A DNA stretch of 64,000 bases from Warburgia ugandensis (Eukaryota > Streptophyta > Magnoliopsida > Canellales > Canellaceae). Within the stretch, counting starts at the first letter, position 1. The number at the start of each line of letters is the position of its first letter. Made by a program: the position numbers and the translations under genes. Under the pieces are notes generated by a model. It ran no database searches. It had not been told where the DNA came from and saw nothing but the letters and a program-made list of their open reading frames with translations. The stretch lies in contig CP141126.1 of NCBI GenBank assembly GCA_035236585.1, positions 10,801,001-10,865,000 of the forward strand, read 5' to 3'. Of this stretch, positions 46,743 to 57,679 are shown piece by piece.

Positions 46743-49700
46743 GGGGCAAGAGGAAAGACTTCCACATGGTTTTTATTAACTTAGAAAAAGCTTTTGATAG
46801 GGTCTTTCAGAGAGTTAACCTGGTGGGTGTTGGGTGAGAAAAGCATTTCATGAGTTGTATATGCATAATGAAGAATGAGTATGAGAGAACAGTAACAAAT
46901 GTTAGGACCACTAACTGAGAGACCGATGATTTTCCTATCACTATAAAATTACAACAAAAATCAACATTGAGCTCATAACTTTTCACGTTAGTTATGGATA
47001 AGTTAACAAAACATCTATATGAGGAGATTCTATGATGTATGATATTTGTAGATAACTTAGTTTTGATTTATGAGACAAGGGAGGGCGCAAACACAAAGCT
47101 AGAGTTGTGAAGAGATGCTATAGAGTCTAAAAGATTTAAAATTAGTTGACTAAGACAGAATATATAGAATGCAATTTTAGCAAGGATGGGACCAAAGTAA
47201 AGCACCGGTAAAGATTGATAAGCAAGAAATCCTTTGGAAAGACCACTATACATACTTGGGATTGATAATTCATGAGAGCAGAGAGATTGAGAGGGATGTC
47301 ACCCAGAGAATCCAAGTGGGTTTGAACAAATAGAGATATGCCTCTGAAGTTGTGTGTGATTGGCAGGTGTCACTCAAACTAAAAAGAAAATTCTATAGGA
47401 TGGCTGTAAGGTCGACTATATTCTATGGATCATAGTGTTGGACACTTAAGGAACAACACGTACATAGGATGAGTGTAGTCAAAATAAGGATATTGAGATG
47501 GATGACTAGCAAGACAAGGAAGGATAAAATTAGAAATGAAATCATTAGAGGAAACTTAGGAGTAGTACCAATAGGTAAAAAACGGGGTAGGATAAACTTA
47601 GATGGTTTGGACATGTCCAACAGAGACCCAAACAGCACTGATTAGGAGTTAGTTGATCCAAGTTTAAGGCTCTAAAAGGACGAGAAAGGCCCAAAAGAAT
47701 TTGGAAAGAAGTGGTGAGAAAATATTTTAAAACTTTTACACTAAATGAGGCCATGGCGTTTGATAGAAAGAAATAGAGGAACAAGATTCATATAGCCAAC
47801 CCCTAATCGAGATAAGGCTTTGATGATGAGGATATAGCAATACTGTCAATTATGAAGCATTAATATTTTCTGTCATGTGAACAAAATACATAGGCTTTTC
47901 ATCATGGTTTGTGTTTCTTATATGAGGTTTTCCACCAATGCGTTTACACATTAGACTTGCCTGAGTATCACTTCCTTTCTTGGTGCTATCAGTGGTCTTG
48001 GATCTGTTGCCAGCATTTGCACTTACATCATTACTAGCAGTGTTATCGTCAGTGATAGCCTCATCTTTCCTTCGTATTGGATTTTCATTTCTGGACCCAT
48101 TTCCACTGCTACCTGACTGCAGTAAGGGTATAACCAAGGACTATAACTAACAAAGACCAACAGAGCAAACTGAAATTAAGTAGAAGTTGAAATGAACAAC
48201 ATTAACTACAAAATAAATGAAGGAACATACACAATACTTCCTCCAAACATGCTGCCATAAATTTCTCAGTTCATTCTTTCTTACAGGCTTCACTAGAAAA
48301 TCAGCAGCACCTTTGAGCATGCATTTAAATACTATACCAACGGAATCATGTGAAGACATCACTGTTAGAGGAAAAAATAAATTTTAAATTAAAATAGAGA
48401 GTTATGCAACCATCAAAACAGAAAATTATGGGTTTTCTCAATTTTTTGTTTAATTTCTTAACTTACTTATAACAGGAATGTTTTGTCCGATGTCATTGTT
48501 CATTATCTTGGAAAGAAGACCAATTCCAGAGAGTGAAGGCATCACAACTTCAGTTAAAACAAGATCAAAGTTGTAGCGCTTCTCCTTTAGGACCTCCCAA
48601 GCTTTGAGCCCATCAGCAACTGCAGCAACTGTTCAAACCACAGGACAAGAATGAGACTAATCAAAACAGAAAATTTAAGCACACTGGTTAGAATCAGGAG
48701 TCATAAAGGTGATCCTCCAATAATGCATGTATGCTAGTAGGAATCAAACAGAAGTAGAAAACTTGATAAAGAAATGGAATCAGACAATGTTAAAGATCTT
48801 CACAAACAATGTTAAAGAGAGAAGAAGCAGCAATAAACTTGACCCAAATATGGTAATCCAAAACTCCATAAGAGAAAATCCTTCATATCATGGAAGAGCC
48901 AGAAATAAGTAACAGGGCAAAATTGAGTGGCAAGCTATGTTATATAGCTACAAATTTGGGTTAGCCAACAGGCAACTTATTGGACATGGGTGCCTCTGAC
49001 CCCAAACAGCTTTTGTCCAACATAGACAACGATCTTTGAATCCTAGGATATGGAGTTACACTTTTGGTGCTGCATTAACAAAATCTTTGTGACCTATCAA
49101 ATTATGAGATATATGTTGAGAAACTAACTAGTAACCAATGAGCAATACGTGAGTTATCCAGTCATGCCTGATAGTTGAGTGATAGTAAACCAGCATTGTG
49201 TCACCAAATAAAATGACAAATGAATAAATTAAGACAATGTCCAATTACATTATCTTTTCATTTTAATGCATTAGAACCATATAATGTGGATAAAACTAAG
49301 GTTGTACCTTGAGGGGAAAGGTTATGTTAGTTATTTGTTCCATGGTTCAAGTCAAAGTTGAGCATATGAAGCAGTAATATTGTGAGAAACCCATGAGAAT
49401 ACATACTTATACAATTCTTGAGTTGTGAAAGTGTGAGAAATATTAAAATAAATAAACATAAAAAGAAAGACATAAAGGTCTGACATTCTGCAGTTTCTAA
49501 CGACAATCAGGGATACCAGTGTAGGCACCACAAAACCACCTTGTCCTAATGGAAAAGAGTATCCAGAGGTTCCAACCTTCATTTACCTTCCATAATACTT
49601 GGAAGCTCCAGGTTGCTTGAGAATCTGAGTATCATGGGCATGGAGAATATAACAAGGTTGTGTCTGAATTTCTAACAAGCAGGTGAATAGAGTGCATCTT

Positions 49701-50924
49701 GCCGGCTAAATATCTACACATGGTTTCCCACACCCCATTTGGTGATAATAGTATGGGGATAAAGCCAACTCATAATTTCACCTCATTCCAAGAAAATGTT
49801 TAGATTTGTTCTTAGCTTTCATCAATTATCATCATATTTTCACAACAATCCAAATAAAAAAAAGGGAAAAAAAAAATCCTAAGGGTTAGAATGCAAGATT
49901 CTAGACCATTTTGGTCGACGAGCACTTGTGACCTTAGGATCATTTTGTATATGGCAATTCAAAACTTCATGCCGTTTCCTATATTCAAGCATATTGTACC
50001 GATATGTCAGACGGCCCAGGCTAATTTTCGACTTTATAACTCAACCAAATTAAGGTTCCAAGGAATGGTAGGTAACCCCCTTCAGCGAAGTGCATCTGAT
50101 TATCACTCGTTTATCGCTCGAGCCCAAATGACCAGATAGGAACCTCAATTGAAAAATAAAGCTGGAGCTTTCTTCTTAGAAAATCAAGAAGAACTAAAAA
50201 GATAGAAACAAACTAAGACAAGCCTACAACCAGCTTCTGGGGGCAGCAGGATCAAGATTGGCACTGTGAAACTGGGTTTGCTAGCACGAATTCAGGACAT
50301 GGCAGTTCTCTTTTTTCTCTCGATTCCCATTCCCACACGGCAAATCCAGAACTAGCAAATCTTCTCCACTTTGGGACCAAACTGGCAAATCTTCACCAAT
50401 TGGGATCAGAAAAAGGAAACACTGGAAGAATCTAATTATGTAGAGATAGCTTATTAATCTTGGAATTCACTAACTCATTCAAACAGAATTAAAAACGACC
50501 AATTAAGTGAAATAATTGCAAAACTTTACAAAATTATAGCACTAAGCAAAAGGAAAACCAGAGTTTCTTCCGCAACATCGAAACCTTAACCTCGAGAAAC
50601 TCAAAATTCAGCCACAAAGACTAGAAGCAGAAAAAGGAAAACGAGAGATGAATAGAGCTGACCATGGTAACTGCATTTCCTGAGAAGCGCAGCTACTATA
50701 TGCCGAGTCGAATCATCACTCTCAACGAGCAAAACCCTAAGAAACCTTGTAGGTAAAAACCTATCCCACCGAATCACCTGCTCTTCCCCTGCAAGATTAG
50801 CCGCCAAACCATTTCTATTCCTCGACGAGCTCGCTGCACCGGAATCTCTCACGCTCTCCCTTGCATCGGCGACCGGAGCGTCTGCGGAAGACCCTTCGAT
50901 TCCCTCTCTTCTTCTTTGCTCCAT
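42374..50924 (-). CDS. PRR5: Pseudo-response regulator, PRR5/PRR9 clade, 771 aa
   Basis: Eight coding exons (minus): 50924-50663, 48628-48467, 48361-48231, 48116-47961, 45404-45233, 45113-44663, 43634-42767, 42487-42374. The receiver-like domain (~61-185) has the DD pair (70-71) and K166, but Glu114 replaces the phosphorylatable Asp (VLTEVVMP), as in all PRRs. [15 protein letters not shown] and [12 protein letters not shown] resemble PRR5-type middle regions. The CCT DNA-binding motif spans ~715-757 ([20 protein letters not shown] joined across the last intron to [20 protein letters not shown]). PRR5/7/9 proteins repress CCA1/LHY in the nucleus during the day. The start chosen is MEQRRREG; the frame stays open upstream to 51248, so a longer N-terminus is not excluded. 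Intron 4 is GC-AG and contains a LINE. PRR5 versus PRR9 cannot be decided without a tree. Confidence 0.92.
43922..44003 (-). repeat. Au SINE, 5'-truncated, in PRR intron 6
   Basis: An 82-bp 3' end of the SINE in the same orientation as the host gene. The flanking duplications ACATTTTCCATTTACATAA (43901-43919) and ACATTTCCATTTACATAA (44004-44021) differ by one T. Confidence 0.93.
44100..44640. other. Remainder of PRR intron 6
   Basis: Intronic sequence with a (GT)n microsatellite near 44385-44405. Nothing else was recognised. Confidence 0.6.
45540..47840 (+). mobile_element. LINE (L1-type), ~2.3 kb, antisense in PRR intron 4
   Basis: Plus-strand remnants appear in order: SQIDFFLI-like and [17 protein letters not shown] (end of the endonuclease region), KWWNMKGKK, an open stretch at 45916-46536, [19 protein letters not shown]-like RT (46640-46700), and the RT active-site region read as IFVDNLVLI (about 47040-47066) in place of F/YADD. 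The C-terminal [10 protein letters not shown] ... LRWM region then runs to CCTAATCGAGATAAGGCTTTGATGATGA. Many stops, frameshifts and a CA/TA microsatellite (46709-46741) show it is dead. The 5' end is approximate and no target duplication was found. Confidence 0.9.
47959..47960 (-). promoter_or_regulatory. Non-canonical GC splice donor of PRR intron 4
   Basis: On the minus strand ACTCAG|GCAAGT is a strong GC-type donor. Only this junction joins GSDTQ to [10 protein letters not shown] in frame with the acceptor TTTTACAG at 45405, as homologues require. Without splicing, the frame reads ASLMCKR and onward. Confidence 0.85.
48640..50660. other. PRR intron 1 (~2.0 kb)
   Basis: Intron between the exon ending at 50663 and the one starting at 48628. 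No transposon hallmark was recognised, although its length suggests old insertions. Small open frames here are not conserved proteins. Confidence 0.55.
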
Positions 50925-51129
50925 CTTCGGCAGAAACAGAGAGAAGCGACGACGACCATGAACAGAGAAGATCTTTTGCAGCGCTGGGGGGCCACGAGCG
51001 CCTTTTCTGTGGCCACAGACTGATTGCAATATCTTTGGGTTGCTACTTGCGAGTATTGCCACGTCACCCGAGATCAACATCCGACAGCCGCTTCGCTGAC
51101 ATGGCAGTCTGCCTCCCACTCGGTCGTCT

Positions 51130-51138
51130 AGATATTTT
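51130..51138 (-). promoter_or_regulatory. Evening element upstream of PRR
   Basis: On the minus strand this is exactly AAAATATCT, about 206 bp upstream of the PRR start codon. The evening element is bound by CCA1/LHY/RVE factors and sits in promoters of dusk-phased clock genes, including PRR family members. Confidence 0.7.
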
Positions 51139-51195
51139 CTTTGCTTTTGCGCCATCCTAGCTGTTAGAGATAGACTGCTCGTCTCACCTGTTACA

Positions 51196-51201
51196 CACGT
51201 G
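51196..51201. promoter_or_regulatory. G-box 1 upstream of PRR
   Basis: CACGTG in the context ACACGTGG, ~270 bp upstream of the PRR start codon. G-boxes bind bHLH (PIF) and bZIP (HY5) light-signalling factors. Confidence 0.55.
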
Positions 51202-51282
51202 GTTGGTCTTGCTGTCAATCTAGATTTGTTCTGCTTCCGGTTTGGCACTTGGACCGGTGCCTAACTGGTGTTCGGGTGATTC

Positions 51283-51288
51283 CACGTG
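51283..51288. promoter_or_regulatory. G-box 2 upstream of PRR
   Basis: CACGTG in the palindromic context CCACGTGG, ~360 bp upstream of the PRR start codon and 82 bp from the first G-box. Confidence 0.55.
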
Positions 51289-51511
51289 GCTGACACATGC
51301 GCCCACAGATGGGTCCCCATTGTACGCGGTGAAATATTGTCCGTCGTTCCAATTGGCACCGGATCCGCGAAATGCTGCACATTTGAGAAAATTTACGTTC
51401 TCCGTATCAACGAACTCTAGATCTAGGCCGTTAATCTTACAGGGCATCATCTAGAGACGATTCGCCCGAAACATGGTAATCAAGATTGGACTAATATGTT
51501 AGGGAGAGGAT

Positions 51512-51595
51512 ATGGGCAGCCAGTGCATAAAGCTCCTGCGTATGCAGAAGAGCGTATCATAAAATATTTATAGTACTCAGTATTATCTTGCATTT
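51512..51595 (-). repeat. Au SINE, 5'-truncated
   Basis: It carries GGGCAGCCAGTGCATAAAGC then a diverged middle ending ATTATCTTGCATTTTTT. The tRNA-like head is missing. Confidence 0.85.
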
Positions 51596-51599
51596 TTTT

Positions 51600-52475
51600 A
51601 CCTGACTTATCAAATAAACTTATAGGAAGTGTTGGAAATAAAATATTCTTACACAAAATAAATCTGATGAACTTTTAATCCTTGTAGTGAGTCTCTTTAA
51701 TTGGATTTCCTACTTCAAATTTGAGCCAATAGACTTAAGATCAACACCCTTGTCATGTTGTGTGATCTTACTTCAATTTGGTTAAATACTATGTATGTGT
51801 GCACCAAGTTTGGTTAGTCTAGAAGCTTGGTTTTGAAATATAAGATATTAAAGTCCAACTTGGTATTATGGCTTTGATAACCATTGTTGATACTGCTTGT
51901 CTTTTTAGTTTATAAGTTCTTGTTTGCCTATGATGTAAGGAAATGCAAATCAACCGCTTTTCTCAAGTCTACCTCCAACTACCTCACTCCGCTCACCTCT
52001 TTCACATCGAATTTCCAAATCATGCTCGCTCCTGACTACGTGTCCTTTGGACCCTTTGTCTACTTAGAAGTGGACTCGAACCACTGACACAAGATTTTTC
52101 AATCCTTTGCTCTTACCATTTAAGCTACTTAAACCACTTTACTAAAGTGTATTTTCTTCATCGCTGGAGGGAGAAGCATCGCTCAACGAACCGAGAGCCG
52201 TCTTCAAACAAGACATGTGTAAGATATGAGAAAAGAAGAGTACCTATTAACTAGATGACCATTATAGGTTTCATCCCTTGCTTGATAGTTATTGCTGGTT
52301 AGTTGTGTTCTTTAAACTATATGCATTTAGTGGTCATACCTTTTAGAATATTCTTTCTTTTTTTTCAAATGGACAGGTTATTCTTTCTTAGATGATGAAA
52401 TGTTTTACTTTGTTTTCCTAGATATAACATGGCTTTTGAATTCTTGAATTTTAAATCCTGCTATTTCTCAAGAAC
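51600..52475. other. Intergenic, nothing recognised
   Basis: AT-rich sequence with no identifiable gene or element. Confidence 0.5.
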
Positions 52476-52790
52476 ACGAAAAGGCTAATTAGTGGAATCC
52501 AGAGAATGATGCCTCCTTTGTTGAGAAGTTGATGGAACAACATCATCTTGGACTACCAATGGGTAATGGATGGAAAAAAAGTGACATGGAACACTATGAT
52601 AGTCAAGTTCAAAGAAAGGTTTGGCATACAAGCAACAACAAATGAAAACCCACTTTCATACACTAAAAACACAATATATTGATGTGACAACACTTAAGCA
52701 CAAGTGGCTTTGGTTGGGATAACCTATTCATACTGTTACAGTTGACAATGATATGTGGAGGTAAGTGTGCCCTTGTTGAAAAGAATAAAA

Positions 52791-52870
52791 AAGGGTAGTC
52801 TTGGTGCACAAAGATCCTGCATATGCAGGATCTGGGGAAGGGATGAACCACAAGGGTCTATAGTTACATG
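52791..52870 (-). repeat. Au SINE, 5'-truncated, inside the Harbinger relic
   Basis: It has the terminal GGTAGTCTTGGTGCACAAAG and GATCTGGGGAAGGGATGAAC blocks. Only the 3' part is present. Confidence 0.88.
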
Positions 52871-53359
52871 CATAATTATGAGCTAATAAATCTTTTTGTA
52901 GAAGCATTCAAGGACAACAAAGATAAGATGGACACCCATATTGTTGTATAATGAGTTAGCTGATATAATAGAAGGTAATCTTATTTATAATAGTATAGTT
53001 AAATATTATCCCTAAAATTAATACCAACTTCTTTCAAGTTATATGGCAAAGGGTAAACATCAAATTTCAAGTTTACCAAGGAATCTCAAGTGGACGAAAT
53101 GCATAAATTAGAAATCTTACCAACTCCTAATAATTTATCTACAACTATCATTCAAAATGGGACAAATGTTGATTCTAATTCAAGTTTTAAATTAGAGCAT
53201 CCTATTGAACATGTTCAATATGACATGTGTGCTTTTCCAGACTGGCATCTATACAAAGTGAAAGAAAATGTTGAAAGACAATTGGAGATAAAATGGTAGG
53301 TGTTTTGCAGGCTTTTTCCCTTTCATCTGTTGTTTATCCTTCATTTGGTAAGTAGATAG

Positions 53360-53515
53360 AGCCTATCTTCCAGAAATCTTACAACCCTTGCGTGGTGAGC
53401 CATTATCGACCAATTAGTCTTTGTAGTGTCTCCTACAAGATTCTTTCCAAAATCCGCACCAAAAGACTAATGATGGTTATGGATAAGCTTATCTCTCCTT
53501 ATCATGGTTGAAAGA
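53360..53515 (+). mobile_element. L1-type LINE RT fragment, different family
   Basis: It reads VVSHYRPISLCSVSYKILSK then IRTKRLMMVMDKLISPYH, the HFRPISLCNV / DKLISPFQ core of plant L1 reverse transcriptases. Only ~50 codons remain. The sequence differs from the other two LINE copies here. Confidence 0.82.
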
Positions 53516-54089
53516 AATGAGTTGGGTGCACAAAAAATGGGGCGGTGGGCAATTGGACGAGTTATACTTGAATTGCTTAGATGACCTTCTACAACTTGAA
53601 GAAGTTGAAGATGAAGTGCACTTGCAAGCAATGAATTTTCTTGATGATGTAAGAAAGTAATAGCATTTATGCGTCTTAAAAGGACAATTATGTATTAATT
53701 GTTGTGTTAGGAGTTAGTTGCCATTGGAACAATGTTCTTAATGCATTGGTGAACCTATAATCTCACTTCATTTCCCTTCCATCATCAACTACTCCACCAG
53801 AAATTCTTAATCAAACTCATGCTTACCCATATTTTACAGATTGTTGAAATTATTTCATGATAGAGTAAAGTATTTATGATATCCTTCTTCTTCTTTTTTA
53901 TAGGGTTGTAGTGGAGCAATTGATTACACACATATCCCTATCGGTATTGAAATCGAAAAACAAATGTCATACCAAATTTGAAAGGGATATATATCTCAAA
54001 ATGTGATGGTAGCTTGATCATTTAACTTACAATTCTCATATGTACATGCTGTTGAGAGAGTTCAGCAACAGAGTCAACAACCTTACATG

Positions 54090-55775
54090 TTGCATTAAAT
54101 TCTAGTTTTAATGGTTTCAGTTTAAAAATTAAGAATATGCTTTTTGTTATTTTTGTTTCTTTTTTAGTGGATCCTCATAATGAGACTGTGGTTTGGATCT
54201 CTGTTAATGTGAATAATTGTTAAATTATTTTTAGAACTTTTATTATACTTTATGCTTAAATTTAAAAGAATAATTATTTTTAAAGTGTCCATTGTACATC
54301 AATTAGCCACTCATTTAAATTACATATTTGAAATCTAGACAAATAAATAGTCCAAATAAGAAAAAATTATAACTTTTTAAATCCAAAGTTTATAATTTGC
54401 TAAACAAACACCAAAATTTTAATTGTCCAAAATCACAAATTTGTCATATAGTACCAAATAGTTCAATAGAAAAAAGTTTAAATTTGTAACTTTTATAGAC
54501 ACTTCAATTAACGTATTGTAGTTTTCAAAAAATCTAATTCTTTTGAAATTTTGTTACCAAATAGACTCTTAAAATAAAATAAATTAGAGTGATGCATAAA
54601 ACTAATAAACTCTAAATTAAAGAGAATAAAAATAGAGTGATGCTCTTAACCAAACTCTTGATGTCTCAGTTAGACATACTTTAGAAAGCCAAAAACTAGA
54701 GAGTTTTGGGAGAGAGATGAGAAGGTCCAAGTAAGAATGCCTTGTGCCACCTACATACAGTGGGATGCTTCGGTATTGAGCAACCTTCCTTGGTTCCCAA
54801 GGTAAGCCAAAACCCACCCTAGGCAAGTCTTTGTAGGACAAATTATTGACTTCCCTATTTTGCACTCTTCCGATAGGTTCCTATGGGCCGAATGGGCCTA
54901 GACAACAAAGGCTATCCCTGCAATGTTGGGCCAAGCGCCTTGGCCCTCACCCCATGGGTCGAGCACACACTACAGCATCTTAACCCATGGACCATCAATC
55001 CTAGTAGGCATGGGCTGGGTCTCTCCTAAAGTAAAAAGAGATCAAGGCTACTCAAAGCGGCAATGCGAGCATATGAAATGCAAAGTGCACACACCGATGC
55101 ACACTGATGTGCATCATTTCAAGGGTGCATTGTTAAAACCAATATGAGAAAATGAGGGATTGTTTATATAAAAAAAAATGAATGCCTCGTCCAAATTCTA
55201 ATGTATTGCTAAACATTTGCTTTTTTCCTCGCGTGATAAAAGACAAGGGAGTTTAAATTCAAATACAATTTGAATTTTCCTCTAAAAATAGACCAACTTC
55301 AAATTTCACCAATACCCTTTGATTTGAAGGAAATCCCACATATGTTTTTGTGGGTTGTTTTATTTAAAATAATCTCAAAATGAAGGAGGTTGGCCAATAG
55401 CTTTCACATAAAGGGAAAGGCATGTGAGCAAGCATGAATGAATTTTTAGAAATAACATGGCCTTTTGGTTACTTGTGTGTTGTAATGATAACCTCGTCAC
55501 AACAACACATTTGGTTTGGTTTTGAAGGACGGCAAGACACTCGACTTTATTTCTAAAATTATACCTACGTAGACGTGATCCTTGCCACCAATTTTGGGAG
55601 CTATTCTAGATTTGATCTTTATTAGGCTCATGCGCAATACATATCTCACTAGCTTAGTTAAGAACTACACTTATCATTTTCAAACACGAGCATATGGTGT
55701 TATTGGTGGTTTTTATGTTTGTAAGACAATTTGTTTAGGAATTGTGTTGTTCTATCAGGCATAAACAAGAGCATA
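54090..55775. other. Intergenic, nothing recognised with confidence
   Basis: AT-rich, then a mixed stretch at 54.6-55.1 kb and 55.45-55.6 kb that looks like decayed LTR sequence. No coding motif supports a family. Confidence 0.4.
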
Positions 55776-55776
55776 T

Positions 55777-55956
55777 AAGGGCAGCCACGGTGCACGAAGC
55801 TCCCACTTATGTGGGGTTCGGGGAAGGGGTGGACCACAAGGGTTTATAGTATGCAGTCTTATCTTCTATTTTTGCAAGACACTATTTTTACTACTTGGGC
55901 CCGTGACCTCAAGGTCACACAATGACAACATTACCGTTGTGCCAAGGCTCACCTTC
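55777..55956 (-). repeat. Au SINE, full length with perfect target duplication
   Basis: A minus-strand copy. Identical 14-bp duplications AAACAAGAGCATAT lie at 55763-55776 and 55957-55970. Confidence 0.95.
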
Positions 55957-55974
55957 AAACAAGAGCATATGTCT

Positions 55975-57498
55975 AGAATGGCATATGTAGGCATACCCTT
56001 TTACTTTTCCAATTTTCCATTGACCCAATCCATTTATATGGTTCAACCTTCGCCCATATTCCCTAGGTACTTAAGATACAGGTTAAGGCCTTGTTTGTGT
56101 CCCTTTTTGTGTCTATAAGTAGACAGTATTTTTGAGGAGAAAGAGCTTACCTTTTCACACTAATTTTAGAAATAAAAAATGAGAGAAAAAACAAGGTATT
56201 AATAGTCATTTTTTTGCATAAAAATTTCAGTTCCTAGAAAAAATGAGCTAGGCTAAATCATAAGAACAACTTGGGTCATTAAAAAATTTTAAAAAAATTC
56301 CATGCATTTTCAATTTTGCCTAAAATATACTCATGTCTAAACCAGAAGCACATATAATTCCTCTTTGTGTAGTTCTTTAGAGGCGTTCTTGTGGAAAAAT
56401 ATAGTAAGGGAGAGTCTTGGCCTTCTCGCATAATGGCACAAGGAGGGGTTTATTGTGCTAGGTTATAGGTTCAAGTCACTCGTTGGTTTAGGACTATCCA
56501 TAAAACTTCCTTGCTTACCAAAAGGAAGTATAGTGAGAGCTCATAGGAACAACAATTCTAATTTTCAATTCATGCTCATTGGGAGTGCCAGTTTTAGTAG
56601 TGAAAAGATTGGGAAGAAGCCAAATGGTAAAGGTATTTTGTTTCAGGGGTTTTAAACTTTTCTCAAACTCCAGAGCACTTTAATTAGCCAATTCAAACTC
56701 GACAAAGAAATCAATTGCTTCCTTGTAGTAGTTTAACTCAAGTTTTGAGTTAAAAGTACTTGTCACATAATACCATTACTTCAACATTTAATATTGCCCT
56801 TATTGTTGTTGGGTACTTTGCCTTTACATCACTGAAATTAAGGAAGTTTAAGGTATTGGGTCCATGTGGGACTAAAATTTTCATGTAAGAAAGTGTATGG
56901 TTCTAGAATCCTTAAAACATGTGAATAAAGGTGCAAGCATAGTAAAACCCAGAGAAACAATGATGTAAACAAAATAGAACAACTTTGGCCCCATTTACTT
57001 GTGTATGAGAGAAATTTAGGTGTCTACAGGTAGCAAGCAACAAACCATCTGCAAATATGAGATATGTGAGAGGAGATGCATCATGACCTATAGGCTATGC
57101 TTGGTTCTTTCTCTTTAGTAATCAGAACTAGGTGTGTTTTATTAATTTCTTTGGAAATACTTCATTTTTCACTTCTTACCTAGTGACTTCTCTCTCAAGT
57201 ATGGTTTGATCATCATCAGAAAATAATGGATGTTTTCAAGAGTTTGATGAGTCTCTGACGGTTCCCTAAATTTGAATAGTCAACAGAATAGTCTCCTAAT
57301 GTGTTTTCAATCTCAGATTTTTCATTGATCAGTTGCCCAAGGGGGTTTTTTATAGCCTTACTTTTGTTTCTCCGTCTTTTATTTGCTGTAATGTATGAAA
57401 ATATCAGGTATTTTGGTCTTCACATTGAATCCGCTAGTTCGACTCTTTTATCTCTAATGTATTTCTTGAAGTCTTAGGCCATTATGAATTTTAACCAT
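55975..57498. other. Intergenic, nothing recognised
   Basis: No gene was recognised. A stretch at 56410-56490 contains GAGTCTTGG and GGTTCAAGTC, which vaguely recall a tRNA-derived SINE, but the middle does not match Au. Confidence 0.45.
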
Positions 57499-57500
57499 GA

Positions 57501-57676
57501 AGGGGAGCCTTGGTGCAACGGTAAAAGTTGTCGTCATGTGACCTTGAGGTCACGGGTTCAAGGTGTGGAAACAGCCTCTTGCAAATGCAAGGTAAGGCTG
57601 TGTACTTTAGGCCCTTGTGGTCTGCCCCTTCCCCTCACCCTGCATAGACGGGAGCTTCATGCACTGGGGCTGTCCA
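57501..57676 (+). repeat. Au SINE, best-preserved copy
   Basis: A complete plus-strand element: GGGGAGCCTTGGTGCAACGG (A box), GAGGTCACGGGTTCAAGG (B box), CTCTTGCAAATGCAAGGTAA, CCCTTGTGGTCTGCCCC and the end CATGCACTGGGGCTGTCC. The A and B boxes are those of an internal RNA polymerase III promoter derived from a tRNA gene. Serves as the reference for the other copies. Confidence 0.96.
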
Positions 57677-57679
57677 TTT

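Larger units (their letters stand above)
52480..54085 (+). mobile_element. PIF/Harbinger transposon relic
   Basis: The left part encodes a Myb/SANT-like segment of the Harbinger ORF1 type (WNPENDASFVEKLMEQHHLG, then with a frameshift VTWNTMIVKFKERFGIQAT). The right part encodes a transposase segment: GCSGAIDYTHIPIGIEIEK (first catalytic Asp region) at about 53903-53960, followed after stops by KGYISQNVMVA and LQFSYVHAV. An Au SINE (52791-52870) and a fragment of another L1 RT (53360-53515) lie inside. No inverted ends were found, so the borders are approximate. Confidence 0.8.

Noticed and set aside
42374-50924. Assignment of the PRR gene to the PRR3/PRR7 clade
   Set aside because: The receiver region has some PRR7-like words ([12 protein letters not shown]), but the [13 protein letters not shown] and GSDTQSSC words and the CCT form MKRKDRC(F/Y)EKK favour PRR5/PRR9.
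50861-51454. Plus- and minus-strand frames across the PRR first exon and promoter
   Set aside because: They are shadows of a GC-rich first exon and upstream region; only the MEQRRREG frame continues into the receiver domain.
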